59,192 nt of DNA from Bacteroidaceae bacterium. GTDB taxonomy: Bacteria > Bacteroidota > Bacteroidia > Bacteroidales > Bacteroidaceae. The stretch covers positions 1 to 59,192 of the forward strand of contig JAFZSP010000014.1 of NCBI GenBank assembly GCA_017619335.1. The letters are read 5' to 3'. Position 1 is the stretch's first letter; the number at the start of each line of letters is the position of its first letter. Below the pieces are notes generated by a model. That model was not told the DNA's origin. It did not search any database and worked only from the letters and a program-made list of their open reading frames with translations. Made by a program: the position numbers and the translations under genes. Shown in pieces: positions 52,480 to 59,192 of the stretch.

Positions 52480-53301
52480 ATGAGCAGAATCCGTTACACC
52501 CTTCTCCTGCTGGTGCTGCCCCTCCTGCTGTCTGCCCAGGGCACACCGCCTGCCGAACAGGACGAACTCTATCTGCTGGAGATGCAGTCCCGTCTGCAGC
52601 TGTTCCTGGACGCCTGGCAGGGACTGGCCTCAGACCTTCAATACAGTTCGTTGGACAGCTTGAAGAGCATGGAGCAGCGCCTGAAACAGTTGGATGCCAA
52701 ATGGCAACTCTACAGTCAGGCACAGCAGATGGACATTGCAGGCGACGAGACCCTGCTGGAAATTGTGGGCAAGATCCAGGTGGCTAAGCAGTCGGCGCAG
52801 GAAAGTCTGGAGAAACAGCAGTCTGCACAGCAGATGCTGAAGGACTTCAGGGACGCCGAGACTTTCATCTCCTCACAGGATACCGTCTATCGGCGACTGG
52901 TGGAGACGACCGCCAAGATGGCGCTTGTCAAGCAGTTGGCGGCACGCTTAGATAAGTTGAAGGGACAGGAACAACTGCGTTTCACCGAGATTCAGAACCA
53001 TTATGATGCCGCCAAGAAAGCCGCAGAGGCCATTCCTGCCCTTCAGGACAGGATGAACAAGCTCCAGGAGCGCTACATCAGCCTCAAGACAGCGTCCGAC
53101 AAGATACAGCAAACCGTCTATCAGCCTTGGATCACGCGCATCAAGGACTACCTCTTGGGAACGGCTGCGGTGGCGGTGATACTGATGTTCTTCAGCATGA
53201 TAACTGCCAAAATCAAGGCCGCCAAGCAGGCGCGCCAGCAGGCCAAGAAACTGAGGGATATGCTCCCGCAAGGGACAGACCGGCAGTATCCGGTGATTTG
53301 A
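52480..53301 (+). CDS. Periplasmic coiled-coil protein with C-terminal membrane anchor
   Basis: 273 residues. Signal-like N terminus (residues 1-20, LLLLVLPLLLSAQ), a long helical, probably coiled-coil, periplasmic part (about 25-215), one transmembrane segment (about 224-243) and a basic cytoplasmic tail (KIKAAKQARQQAKKLRDML). The topology and length resemble the stalk proteins of the Bacteroidetes T6SS membrane complex (TssO-like), but I cannot assign it to a family. It lies between the other exported genes at the end of the cluster. Confidence 0.6.
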   Translation: MSRIRYTLLLLVLPLLLSAQGTPPAEQDELYLLEMQSRLQLFLDAWQGLASDLQYSSLDSLKSMEQRLKQLDAKWQLYSQAQQMDIAGDETLLEIVGKIQVAKQSAQESLEKQQSAQQMLKDFRDAETFISSQDTVYRRLVETTAKMALVKQLAARLDKLKGQEQLRFTEIQNHYDAAKKAAEAIPALQDRMNKLQERYISLKTASDKIQQTVYQPWITRIKDYLLGTAAVAVILMFFSMITAKIKAAKQARQQAKKLRDMLPQGTDRQYPVI

Positions 53302-53344
53302 GGGAATTTAAAATACAAAGAGAAAAATTATTCATCATAGTAGA

Positions 53345-55720
53345 ATGAAGAAGCTATTATTCATATCCGCCCTTGTGGCCCTTTGCCTGACAGGCTGTGA
53401 CCAGGGCCTTCCCCAAGAAGAATTGGATGTCTTCCTGCAGGAGGCCGGCTTCCTGCACGAGAAAGCACCCGCTATGGAAGTTACCAGCCTGGACTTCTCA
53501 CCAGATGACAAGACCTTCACACTGGCCACACGCATGGTCAACGACGTCGGCCCCTACAACCTCGCAGACAGCAACGCCGTTCGCATCGTCGTCAAGGAGA
53601 CGGTGAACAGCATTCAGCAACATCGCTTCCTGCCGCAGCTCACTGCCGTGCGCAACACCGAGGCACAGAAGCTGGCCGCCTCGGGCATCAGCGTGCTCGC
53701 CCTCGTGGATCTCACGCTGCCGCCGACCGCCATAGACCTCCAGCACACCGCTGTGACAGAGATGCTGACCAGCTTCCGTCCAGAGAACCTCTACGTCTCC
53801 TTCTTCTATGGAGACAGCATCTCTGCGCCCCTGCAGGCCACCAACTATGTGATGCGCAATTACTTCCAGCGGAAGGAGACAGACCACAAGTTCCTCTATC
53901 GCGCCATCCTTCAGCAGAAGCAGACGATGGAATCTGGGCTGGCACCGTGGGACCAGGCGGCAGGCCGGATTCTGGTGGTGTTCTCCGATGAGCAGGTCTA
54001 TTTGGACGACGATGCCCCCATGGATTCCGAACACTTTGACCTCCAGCAGCAGCTCCTGCTGCCCGATGCAGGCGCGGTGGAAGCCTTCTACGTCAGCATG
54101 AACCAGGACGCTGAGTCACAGGACGATAACGCCGCCAGCATACTGCAGCTCTTCTGCCAGAACCATCAGGGCCTCTTCCTCCACGGCTTCAACTGGGTGA
54201 CCATCAAGAACGCCTTCTTCGGACGTCACGGCTTGGACGTCTGCACCTATGAGTTTGACTTCGTTAATCCCGACTACAAGGTCTATCGCGGCAACCGCCA
54301 CCACCTCACCCTGGACTTCTTCTCCACCGCCGCAGACAGCCTCGTCTCCAGCGTCACGGCACAGATTCGCAAGGGCACCATCTATGATCCCGTCATCGTC
54401 CACGGGCGGCCCATCGGACTCGTCATCGTGCAGGGTTGTGTCCTGGCGTTCCTGATCTTGGCCCTCGTCTGGCTGATTCTTCAGTTCCTCGTGCCCTTCA
54501 TCCGTTACCGCCTCTTCCTGCGTCACCATGTGGTCACCTATCGGGGGCCTCTCATGAGCACCCAGAACCACTTGCTCAGCCAGACCTGTTACCTCTGCAA
54601 GGCACCCTTCCAGGAAGGAGACCGTGTGGTGGTCAAGTGCCGTCACAGCATGCACAAGCACTGCTGGGACGAGAACGACTATCACTGCCCCGAGTTCGGT
54701 TCGCAGTGTCCCGAGGGCAGTCATTTCTATAATCACCGCAACCTCCTGGACGTCCGCAATGCCACCTTCTATCTCCCCTGGCTGCTCGGAGCCATCGGCG
54801 CGGCACTCCTCGCCTGGATCGCCTTCCTCCTCTGGGCCCATTTCTCTTCCTCTGCCCTTCTGGAGGACATCCTGCGCTGGATGAACCTGATAACCGATGC
54901 AGATAGCCAGCAGTATATCAACGAGTTTGCGGAGCACGAGAAACTGCTGCCGGCCTTCGGCCTCTTCATCAGTTTCTTCCTCACCCTGGTCTTTGCCGCA
55001 CTGGCCATGTACAGTCGCAACGTCCGTCGCAAGTGGCTCTCCATTCTCCTGCGCGCCATCCTGGCAGGACTGTGTTCCATGATGCTGTTCGTCATCACGG
55101 CGGGCGTGGAAGCCGTCTTTAGTTTTGAGGCCTTCTTCTTCCTCCTGGAGTGGATTCCCTGGATTCTGACCGCCTTCATCATTGCCTACGCCAGCACCAT
55201 CCACACCCGCATCCATCTGAAGTTCCGCCGTCTGCTCCTGGCAGCTGTCATTGCCCTGCTGACCATGCATGCCTGGTCCTTCTTCATCTTGGATGCACGC
55301 ATAGACTTCCGCGTCTTCCTGCTCATCAGCTTCCTCGTCTTCGCCGTGGGTCTGGCCATCTGTGTGGCACAGCCCGTCTCCCGTTCCCACCGTTACTTCC
55401 TGCGCGTGGAAGGCCCCGTGAAGACCATGGAGATTGCCCTCTACAAGTGGTTCGCTGCCGACCCCACCAGTGTCGTCACCATCGGCAAGTCCGTAGATTG
55501 CCACCTCCAGCTCTCCTGGGACATCATTGGATTGGTGGCTCCCGTGCATGCAGAGATTCGCAAGAAACAGGACGCCCTCTATCTCATCCCCTTGGAGCCC
55601 GGCGTCACCGCTGCCGGCCAGTCCCTCCCCGTCGGTCGCTGCACATGGCTCTATCAGGACCGCTCATTCACCATCGGCAACACCACCTTCACCTACATCG
55701 AGAAAGACTTCCGCCACTGA
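53345..55720 (+). CDS. Polytopic lipoprotein with RING-H2-like and FHA domains (candidate E3)
   Basis: 791 residues. A lipobox (LCLTGC, Cys18) is followed by a periplasmic part (20-355) with a vWA-like look (VLALVDLTLPP, GRILVVFSDEQVYLDDD). After TM1 (about 358-384) comes a zinc-binding loop with ligands Cys415, Cys418, Cys432, His434, His437, Cys440, Cys448 and Cys455: C-x2-C-x13-C-x-H-x2-H-x2-C, then C-x7-C-x6-C spacing, a RING-H2 order except for the wide last pair. Six more TMs (about 473-675) follow. The C terminus (about 687-787) is an FHA-like domain (VVTIGKSVDCHLQLS, VAPVHAEIRKK, RSFTIGNTTFTYI). Positive-inside loops put RING and FHA in the cytoplasm with Ub, E1 and E2. Ligase activity is inferred. 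Last gene of the cluster. Confidence 0.75.
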   Translation: MKKLLFISALVALCLTGCDQGLPQEELDVFLQEAGFLHEKAPAMEVTSLDFSPDDKTFTLATRMVNDVGPYNLADSNAVRIVVKETVNSIQQHRFLPQLTAVRNTEAQKLAASGISVLALVDLTLPPTAIDLQHTAVTEMLTSFRPENLYVSFFYGDSISAPLQATNYVMRNYFQRKETDHKFLYRAILQQKQTMESGLAPWDQAAGRILVVFSDEQVYLDDDAPMDSEHFDLQQQLLLPDAGAVEAFYVSMNQDAESQDDNAASILQLFCQNHQGLFLHGFNWVTIKNAFFGRHGLDVCTYEFDFVNPDYKVYRGNRHHLTLDFFSTAADSLVSSVTAQIRKGTIYDPVIVHGRPIGLVIVQGCVLAFLILALVWLILQFLVPFIRYRLFLRHHVVTYRGPLMSTQNHLLSQTCYLCKAPFQEGDRVVVKCRHSMHKHCWDENDYHCPEFGSQCPEGSHFYNHRNLLDVRNATFYLPWLLGAIGAALLAWIAFLLWAHFSSSALLEDILRWMNLITDADSQQYINEFAEHEKLLPAFGLFISFFLTLVFAALAMYSRNVRRKWLSILLRAILAGLCSMMLFVITAGVEAVFSFEAFFFLLEWIPWILTAFIIAYASTIHTRIHLKFRRLLLAAVIALLTMHAWSFFILDARIDFRVFLLISFLVFAVGLAICVAQPVSRSHRYFLRVEGPVKTMEIALYKWFAADPTSVVTIGKSVDCHLQLSWDIIGLVAPVHAEIRKKQDALYLIPLEPGVTAAGQSLPVGRCTWLYQDRSFTIGNTTFTYIEKDFRH

Positions 55721-55730
55721 CCCCACCGTC

Positions 55731-55760
55731 TTTGCCCCCGGAAGGCAAATTCCATTTTTT
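55731..55760 (+). terminator. Terminator at the end of the T6SS cluster
   Basis: Stem tttgcc/ggcaaa with a short loop, followed by ttccatttttt, 10 nt after the last stop codon. Confidence 0.6.
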
Positions 55761-55864
55761 CTCTGATGAATTTGACTATGCCGTCACCTTGCCGTCACCA
55801 TTTCTCATCAAAAAAACTTTTTTTCTTCAAGAAACACTACACTCTACACTAAATGGGGTTCATG

Positions 55865-56287
55865 CTATTTTCCCGTATCAATCAATTCGCCACAAAGAAC
55901 ATTGACAAAATCAGAGGGAGAAATAACTCTTGGCGAATTGGGATAATGCTTTAAATTGCCTGTCACAAGGAATGATTCATCCATACTCAATGAAACTTCA
56001 TAAAACACTCTGTCGTCTTCATCGGGCATTGACTCCATTGAATTCACCCTTGATGCCTCCACACCATTCTCTATGATATGAGCAATAAGCGAATCGGCAA
56101 CCTCTCGCTGGATGGGAAACTTTGGACGATGAAGCACATCTCCATATTCCGCAATGATGTCTGCATTGAAAATCGGGACAAAGGTCTTCTCTAAAAGAAG
56201 TCTCACCACTTTGGCAGTAGCTGCGTCCGGATGGTGAGTTATCAATGCAGATACAAGGACGTTGGTATCAATCACTGCATATATCAT
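55865..56287 (-). CDS. PIN-domain toxin
   Basis: 140 residues of the PIN family usually labelled toxin component. AVIDTNVLVSALI holds the first Asp, then a mid Glu region (AEYGDVLHRPKF), MPDEDDRVFYEV and ESFLVTGNLKHYP complete the acidic site. It is convergent with the T6SS cluster and overlaps its antitoxin start by 4 nt. It probably cleaves RNA when freed from the RelB-like partner. Confidence 0.88.
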   Translation of the reverse strand: MIYAVIDTNVLVSALITHHPDAATAKVVRLLLEKTFVPIFNADIIAEYGDVLHRPKFPIQREVADSLIAHIIENGVEASRVNSMESMPDEDDRVFYEVSLSMDESFLVTGNLKHYPNSPRVISPSDFVNVLCGELIDTGK

Positions 56288-56592
56288 ACGGACTCTTGTC
56301 TTTTACGTCTTTCTTCCCTTGCGGCACATATCTCTGCATTGATTTCTTCAAGTGTCAGTTCCGCTTCCTGACTGGCCTCTACTGCTCTGCGCTGCTGCAA
56401 AAACAAATCCAGAGCACTGGACTCAGCTGGCCTGCTAACCCTAATAGCAAAAGGAATGCTGCGACTCCTGATGACAGCTTTCACAAAGATATTGAAAGCC
56501 GTGTTTGCACTCATGCCAAACTGTTCACAAAGTTCGTCAAACTGAGACTTCATCTGCGAGTCTAACCTAACTGTAACTGCCGACTGCGACAT
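56284..56592 (-). CDS. RelB/DinJ-family antitoxin
   Basis: 102 residues with the RelB/DinJ ribbon-helix-helix N terminus (AVTVRLDSQMKSQFDELCEQFGMSANTAFNIFV) and a charged C-terminal tail that should neutralise the PIN toxin. RelB antitoxins repress their own operon: a ggcattttgcc palindrome (56623-56633) and a -7-like TTATTTTGC (minus strand, 56646-56654) lie upstream and could be the operator and promoter. PIN rather than RelE as partner is a known mixed pairing. Confidence 0.88.
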   Translation of the reverse strand: MSQSAVTVRLDSQMKSQFDELCEQFGMSANTAFNIFVKAVIRSRSIPFAIRVSRPAESSALDLFLQQRRAVEASQEAELTLEEINAEICAAREERRKRQESV

Positions 56593-56654
56593 AATCTAAT
56601 CCTTTCTTTTTATCATTTTGACGGCATTTTGCCATCTATTTGACCGCAAAATAA

Positions 56655-56960
56655 CGACAATTTATTGATGCTGCCAAACTTTTCCGATACTTTTTTCAAG
56701 AAACATGATTATTTTCCTCACTTTTCTGTCATTTCAGCGTCTTTTCCACTGCTTTTTCCTGTTTTGATGACAGAATCAGTGTTACGCTGCTGTCCTTTTG
56801 GAAGGCTGCGCTCTTCCTTTTCAATAGTTCTTTGCGACATGAGCTGGAGGAAACATTGAGAACACCCTCCTAACTCATACGCGAGTGCTGAAAAGAGGAG
56901 AACTATAGTTAAATAATGTGTATTTTTCTCTCTGAAGTGAAAAGTTTCAGATAATTGTTG
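56655..56960. other. AT-rich intergenic region, no gene seen
   Basis: About 300 bases upstream of the structured RNA. A minus-strand open frame of 134 codons crosses it and the RNA, but it has no family signature, start site or codon pattern that I trust. Nothing else supported. Confidence 0.4.
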
Positions 56961-56968
56961 TATCTTTG
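56961..56968 (+). promoter_or_regulatory. -7 box for the structured RNA
   Basis: TATCTTTG followed by CGGCG; 20 nt upstream there is GTGA rather than TTTG. It could start the RNA below. Confidence 0.5.
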
Positions 56969-56969
56969 C

Positions 56970-57275
56970 GGCGTCTAACCCACCTCCTTGGGATGTTGGG
57001 CGCGACACGACATATTGGAAAAGTGACACTAACGCTTTGTTTTTGACCCTTGAACGTAGGAAATTCAAATTACCAGTCAAAGACAACTTGCAGAGGTGTC
57101 TCACGGGGTATGGTATATCCACTCCCGTTGGTGTGCCGAGGCTCTTGTAGCCTCACGCACACCTTAACGGGTGAATTAATATACATACGACGTGGGTATC
57201 AAACTCTGTTCGTTCTACTGGTAAGGCATCCTACGGCCCAAGGGGGAACGGCAGCAGTAGGATACCCCGTTTTTC
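56970..57275 (+). ncRNA. Candidate structured non-coding RNA, family not identified
   Basis: A long imperfect hairpin has stems 57113-57118/57179-57184 (GTATAT), 57120-57129/57166-57173 (CAC-CCCGTT with one bulge), 57130-57136/57157-57163 (GGTGTGC) and an apical 57138-57143/57149-57154 (GAGGCT). A second hairpin (57228-57234/57257-57263, ATCCTAC) follows. An outer stem CGGGGTAT/ATACCCCG (57104-57111/57262-57269) closes the domain and is followed by TTTTT, like a terminator. It lacks the hallmarks of RNase P, tmRNA or SRP RNA that I can check by eye. 6S-like or Bacteroidales-specific RNA families remain possible. It ends about 110 nt before the methylase gene. Confidence 0.55.
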
Positions 57276-57387
57276 GTTTGTCGTAGAACAACCTTACAAA
57301 CCTGCTAACGGTCGGCACTTGGGTATCAGTCGGCACTTGTTTCTCAGACCGATGCTTCATCATAAGTCTATCGATTTATTTGGAGAA

Positions 57388-58284
57388 ATGCCTGCAAGAC
57401 AGGTACATGCTAAGCCATTTGTTAAATGGGCTGGCGGCAAAGGTAATTTGCTAAATCTTTTGGAAACTCGGCTGCCGTCTGACTTTGATACCCACACTAA
57501 GGTCACTTATATAGAACCTTTTGTTGGCGGTGGTGCAATGCTGTTCCACATGCTGACAAGACATCCGAATATCCATCGCATCGTGATTAACGATATAAAT
57601 ATGGACCTGATTCGGAGCTACCAATTGGTAAAAGATAATCCAGAGTCATTGATAGAACTCCTGCGACCATTTGAACAGAAGTACTACAAATTGAACGAGG
57701 ATGAGAGGCGGCAATATTTCTATGAAGTACGCCATGAATATAATACATCATTACTGACAGAAAACCAAAGAGCGGCCTACCTTATTTTCCTGAATCACAC
57801 ATGTTTCAATGGTTTGTATCGTGAGAACGGAAGTGGAAGCTTTAATGTTCCCTTTGGACGCTACAAGAAACCTAAGATTTGCAACGCTGAGGTCATCATG
57901 GCAGACCACGAAGTACTCACAAAAGTTGACATTATATGTGGGGACTACAAACATATTATCTCGCATTTAGGCAAGGGGTATAACTTCATCTATTTAGACC
58001 CTCCTTACAGGCCTTTGATGGGTTCATGTAACTTTAATCAGTATTCCAAGAGTGGCTTTGGCGATCCTGAACAGGTAGAATTGAAAACTTTTTGCGACAG
58101 ACTAACAGGCAGAGGCTGTCATCTGATGCTAAGTAACTCTGACAGCACTAATGCAGATGGTACTTCATACTTCGAGACTCTCTATGAGGGTTATTTCTTC
58201 GAAAAAATACTTGCTCCACGCTTCATCAATGCTTATGCTGAAAAACGTAAGAAGCAGACGGAGGTGCTCATCAAGAACTATTAA
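57388..58284 (+). CDS. dam: DpnM-type DNA adenine methyltransferase
   Basis: 298 residues from ATG 57388, preceded by GGAG; ATG 57352 would add 12 residues. N6-adenine methylase of the D12/Dam class: KPFVKWAGGKGNLL (SAM site), YIEPFVGGGAMLFHM, FNVPFGRYKKP, and catalytic DPPY in FIYLDPPYRPL. The last part (SNSDSTNADGTSYFETLYEGY) matches M.DpnII-like enzymes that modify GATC. It is followed after 11 nt by a nuclease-helicase gene, so it is probably the protecting part of a restriction-like unit rather than a lone Dam. GATC specificity is inferred. Confidence 0.9.
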   Translation: MPARQVHAKPFVKWAGGKGNLLNLLETRLPSDFDTHTKVTYIEPFVGGGAMLFHMLTRHPNIHRIVINDINMDLIRSYQLVKDNPESLIELLRPFEQKYYKLNEDERRQYFYEVRHEYNTSLLTENQRAAYLIFLNHTCFNGLYRENGSGSFNVPFGRYKKPKICNAEVIMADHEVLTKVDIICGDYKHIISHLGKGYNFIYLDPPYRPLMGSCNFNQYSKSGFGDPEQVELKTFCDRLTGRGCHLMLSNSDSTNADGTSYFETLYEGYFFEKILAPRFINAYAEKRKKQTEVLIKNY

Positions 58285-58295
58285 AATGGTTGCCT

Positions 58296-59192
58296 ATGTT
58301 GAATAAACGAAAATATCAACCAATATATAGAACTCATAAAGATTCTATTGATCAGGATTTTTATGTGCCCTGCTTTTCAGAAAGTATAAGGTTGGATAGA
58401 GCTGCTGGTTACTTTTCATTGCACTCATTAACATTATCTATAGATGGAATAATTCGGTTTGTTCGCAAAGGTGGTCAAATAAATCTAATCTGTAGTCCTG
58501 ACATTTCACAAGAAGATGCAGAACTTATAGATGCTTGTGTCAGCTTGGATAAAGAACATATTACCAAATCATTATTAGAGGAAATAATAGACAAGAAACT
58601 TTCAGACGAGGAGTTGGCTCAACTCGATATTATTTGTAATATGTTGTCGGAAGGCAAAATGACAATAAAGATTGCATACCAGCCTTTGGGCATCTTTCAT
58701 GAAAAATTCGGCATCTTCATTGACGAGAGCGATAATAAAGTTTACTTTAACGGTTCATTAAATGAAACCAAGCGTGCTTTTGTTCACAACCAAGAAAGTA
58801 TTCGAGTGAATTATTCTTGGCAAAGTGCATTTACCTCACAATTCATAGATAGCGAACAACGCTATTTTGATAGTCTGTGGAATGACCAAGAAGAATCTGT
58901 CGTAGTGATAGATTTCCCGGAAGCTGTTGAAAAAGAGCTTTTAAACTACTATAAAAGGAGTGAAACTCTTGAAGCCGCAATAGACAATTATATCTCCAGC
59001 CACATAACGAAAGGGAAGAAGACACTTTATTCTTATCAAGAAGATGCCATTAAACAGTTTTGTGAAAACGGCTACCAGCATTTCTATGAGATGGCAACAG
59101 GTACCGGAAAAACCTTCACTTCCGTCAAGACAATTCAGACTTTAGAAAAGAAGTGCGAAGAGAATTTGTTTGTTGTTGTCTGCGTTCCCCAA
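58296..59192 (+). CDS. PLD-nuclease / DEAD-like helicase (3' truncated by window)
   Basis: 299 codons visible, running off the window. The N-terminal ~200 residues form a phospholipase D-type nuclease (FHEKFGIFIDE ... FNGSLNETK, the HxK-N-S pattern, about residues 130-155). A superfamily 2 helicase begins at YSYQEDAIKQF with Walker A MATGTGKT (about residue 267). Such PLD-helicase proteins are restriction/defence effectors (HsdR-like). It lies 11 nt behind the adenine methylase in the same AT-rich block. The rest of the gene and any further partners are outside the window. Confidence 0.85.
   Translation, partial: MLNKRKYQPIYRTHKDSIDQDFYVPCFSESIRLDRAAGYFSLHSLTLSIDGIIRFVRKGGQINLICSPDISQEDAELIDACVSLDKEHITKSLLEEIIDKKLSDEELAQLDIICNMLSEGKMTIKIAYQPLGIFHEKFGIFIDESDNKVYFNGSLNETKRAFVHNQESIRVNYSWQSAFTSQFIDSEQRYFDSLWNDQEESVVVIDFPEAVEKELLNYYKRSETLEAAIDNYISSHITKGKKTLYSYQEDAIKQFCENGYQHFYEMATGTGKTFTSVKTIQTLEKKCEENLFVVVCVPQ

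Noticed and set aside
54116..55549. 477-codon minus-strand open frame rich in Asp/Glu/Gly
   Set aside because: Antisense to the RING/FHA protein gene; composition is that of a reverse-strand shadow.
30188..55720. Contractile prophage or extracellular injection system
   Set aside because: ClpV, TssK, TssF/G, single-domain Hcp genes and membrane proteins point to a cell-anchored T6SS. There are no capsid, terminase, portal, tail-fibre or lysis genes.
56718..57122. 134-codon minus-strand open frame upstream of the methylase
   Set aside because: It overlaps the structured RNA, has no domain and no promoter or ribosome site that I can see.
56970..57275. Retron msr/msd RNA
   Set aside because: The long hairpin invites this idea, but no reverse transcriptase gene lies within the window on either side.
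56970..57275. RNase P RNA, tmRNA or SRP RNA
   Set aside because: The universally conserved segments of these RNAs (for example the P4 region of RNase P or the GGAA-capped SRP hairpin) are not found in a fitting arrangement; a weak likeness to the SRP tip at 57234-57256 is not convincing.

Overview
The window looks like a chromosomal segment of a Bacteroidales bacterium, most likely a Prevotella-type species. The evidence is the recurring Bacteroidetes promoter (-7 box TAnnTTTG, one complete copy with TTTG 20 nt upstream), weak Shine-Dalgarno sites, BspA-like and DUF3256/DUF5715 proteins, secreted proteins with type IX-like C-terminal tails, GH92 and serpin genes, and Bacteroidetes-style Hcp/TssB/TssC/TssK proteins. 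Genus and species cannot be fixed from the sequence alone.

Layout. 1-6.4 kb (minus strand, AT-rich): a truncated LuxR-type regulator, then a defence block made of a SIR2-HerA pair and an ATPase/RloB (AbiL-like) pair. 6.7-8.6 kb: a decayed BspA-like surface protein gene, a PIN toxin-antitoxin pair and a degenerate 22-nt repeat array. 8.6-17.6 kb (minus): housekeeping and envelope genes (ald, DUF3256, EamA transporter, truA, a secreted endonuclease I with an OB-fold partner, an Spy-like protein, DUF5715). 17.7-24.2 kb (plus): phoH-purC-menaquinone methyltransferase-aroE, a TPM protein, lemA and purM. 24.2-29.4 kb: serpin, tRNA-Val(CAC), GH92 mannosidase, rmuC. 29.5-29.95 kb: a MITE-like inverted repeat, a promoter and a second 22-nt repeat array.

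30.2-55.7 kb is one continuous plus-strand cluster for a contractile type VI-like secretion machine: ClpV, TssB, TssC, two Hcp, an Hcp-Hcp fusion, a giant VgrG, a second spike-like protein, a DUF4280 PAAR-like tip, TssG, TssK, TssE and TssF. Interleaved with these are a ThiF/E1-like enzyme, a ubiquitin-like protein ending in a free glycine, a canonical E2 with an HPN motif and catalytic Cys, and a polytopic lipoprotein with a RING-H2-like zinc site and a C-terminal FHA domain. No TssJ/L/M proteins are present, and no protein is clearly recognisable as TssN-R. Four exported proteins appear to form an alternative membrane module. The inferred picture is a T6SS coupled to a complete bacterial ubiquitin-like conjugation cascade whose putative E3 sits in the inner membrane. 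This is the most notable content of the window.

55.8-59.2 kb: a PIN/RelB toxin-antitoxin pair (minus), a strongly structured candidate RNA of about 300 nt, a DpnM-type adenine methylase and the start of a PLD-nuclease/DEAD helicase, probably another defence (restriction-modification-like) unit cut by the window edge.

Several protein genes also carry perfect in-frame inverted repeats (arms 8-32 bp). Many spacers consist of short low-complexity tandem repeats, some of which extend into coding sequence.
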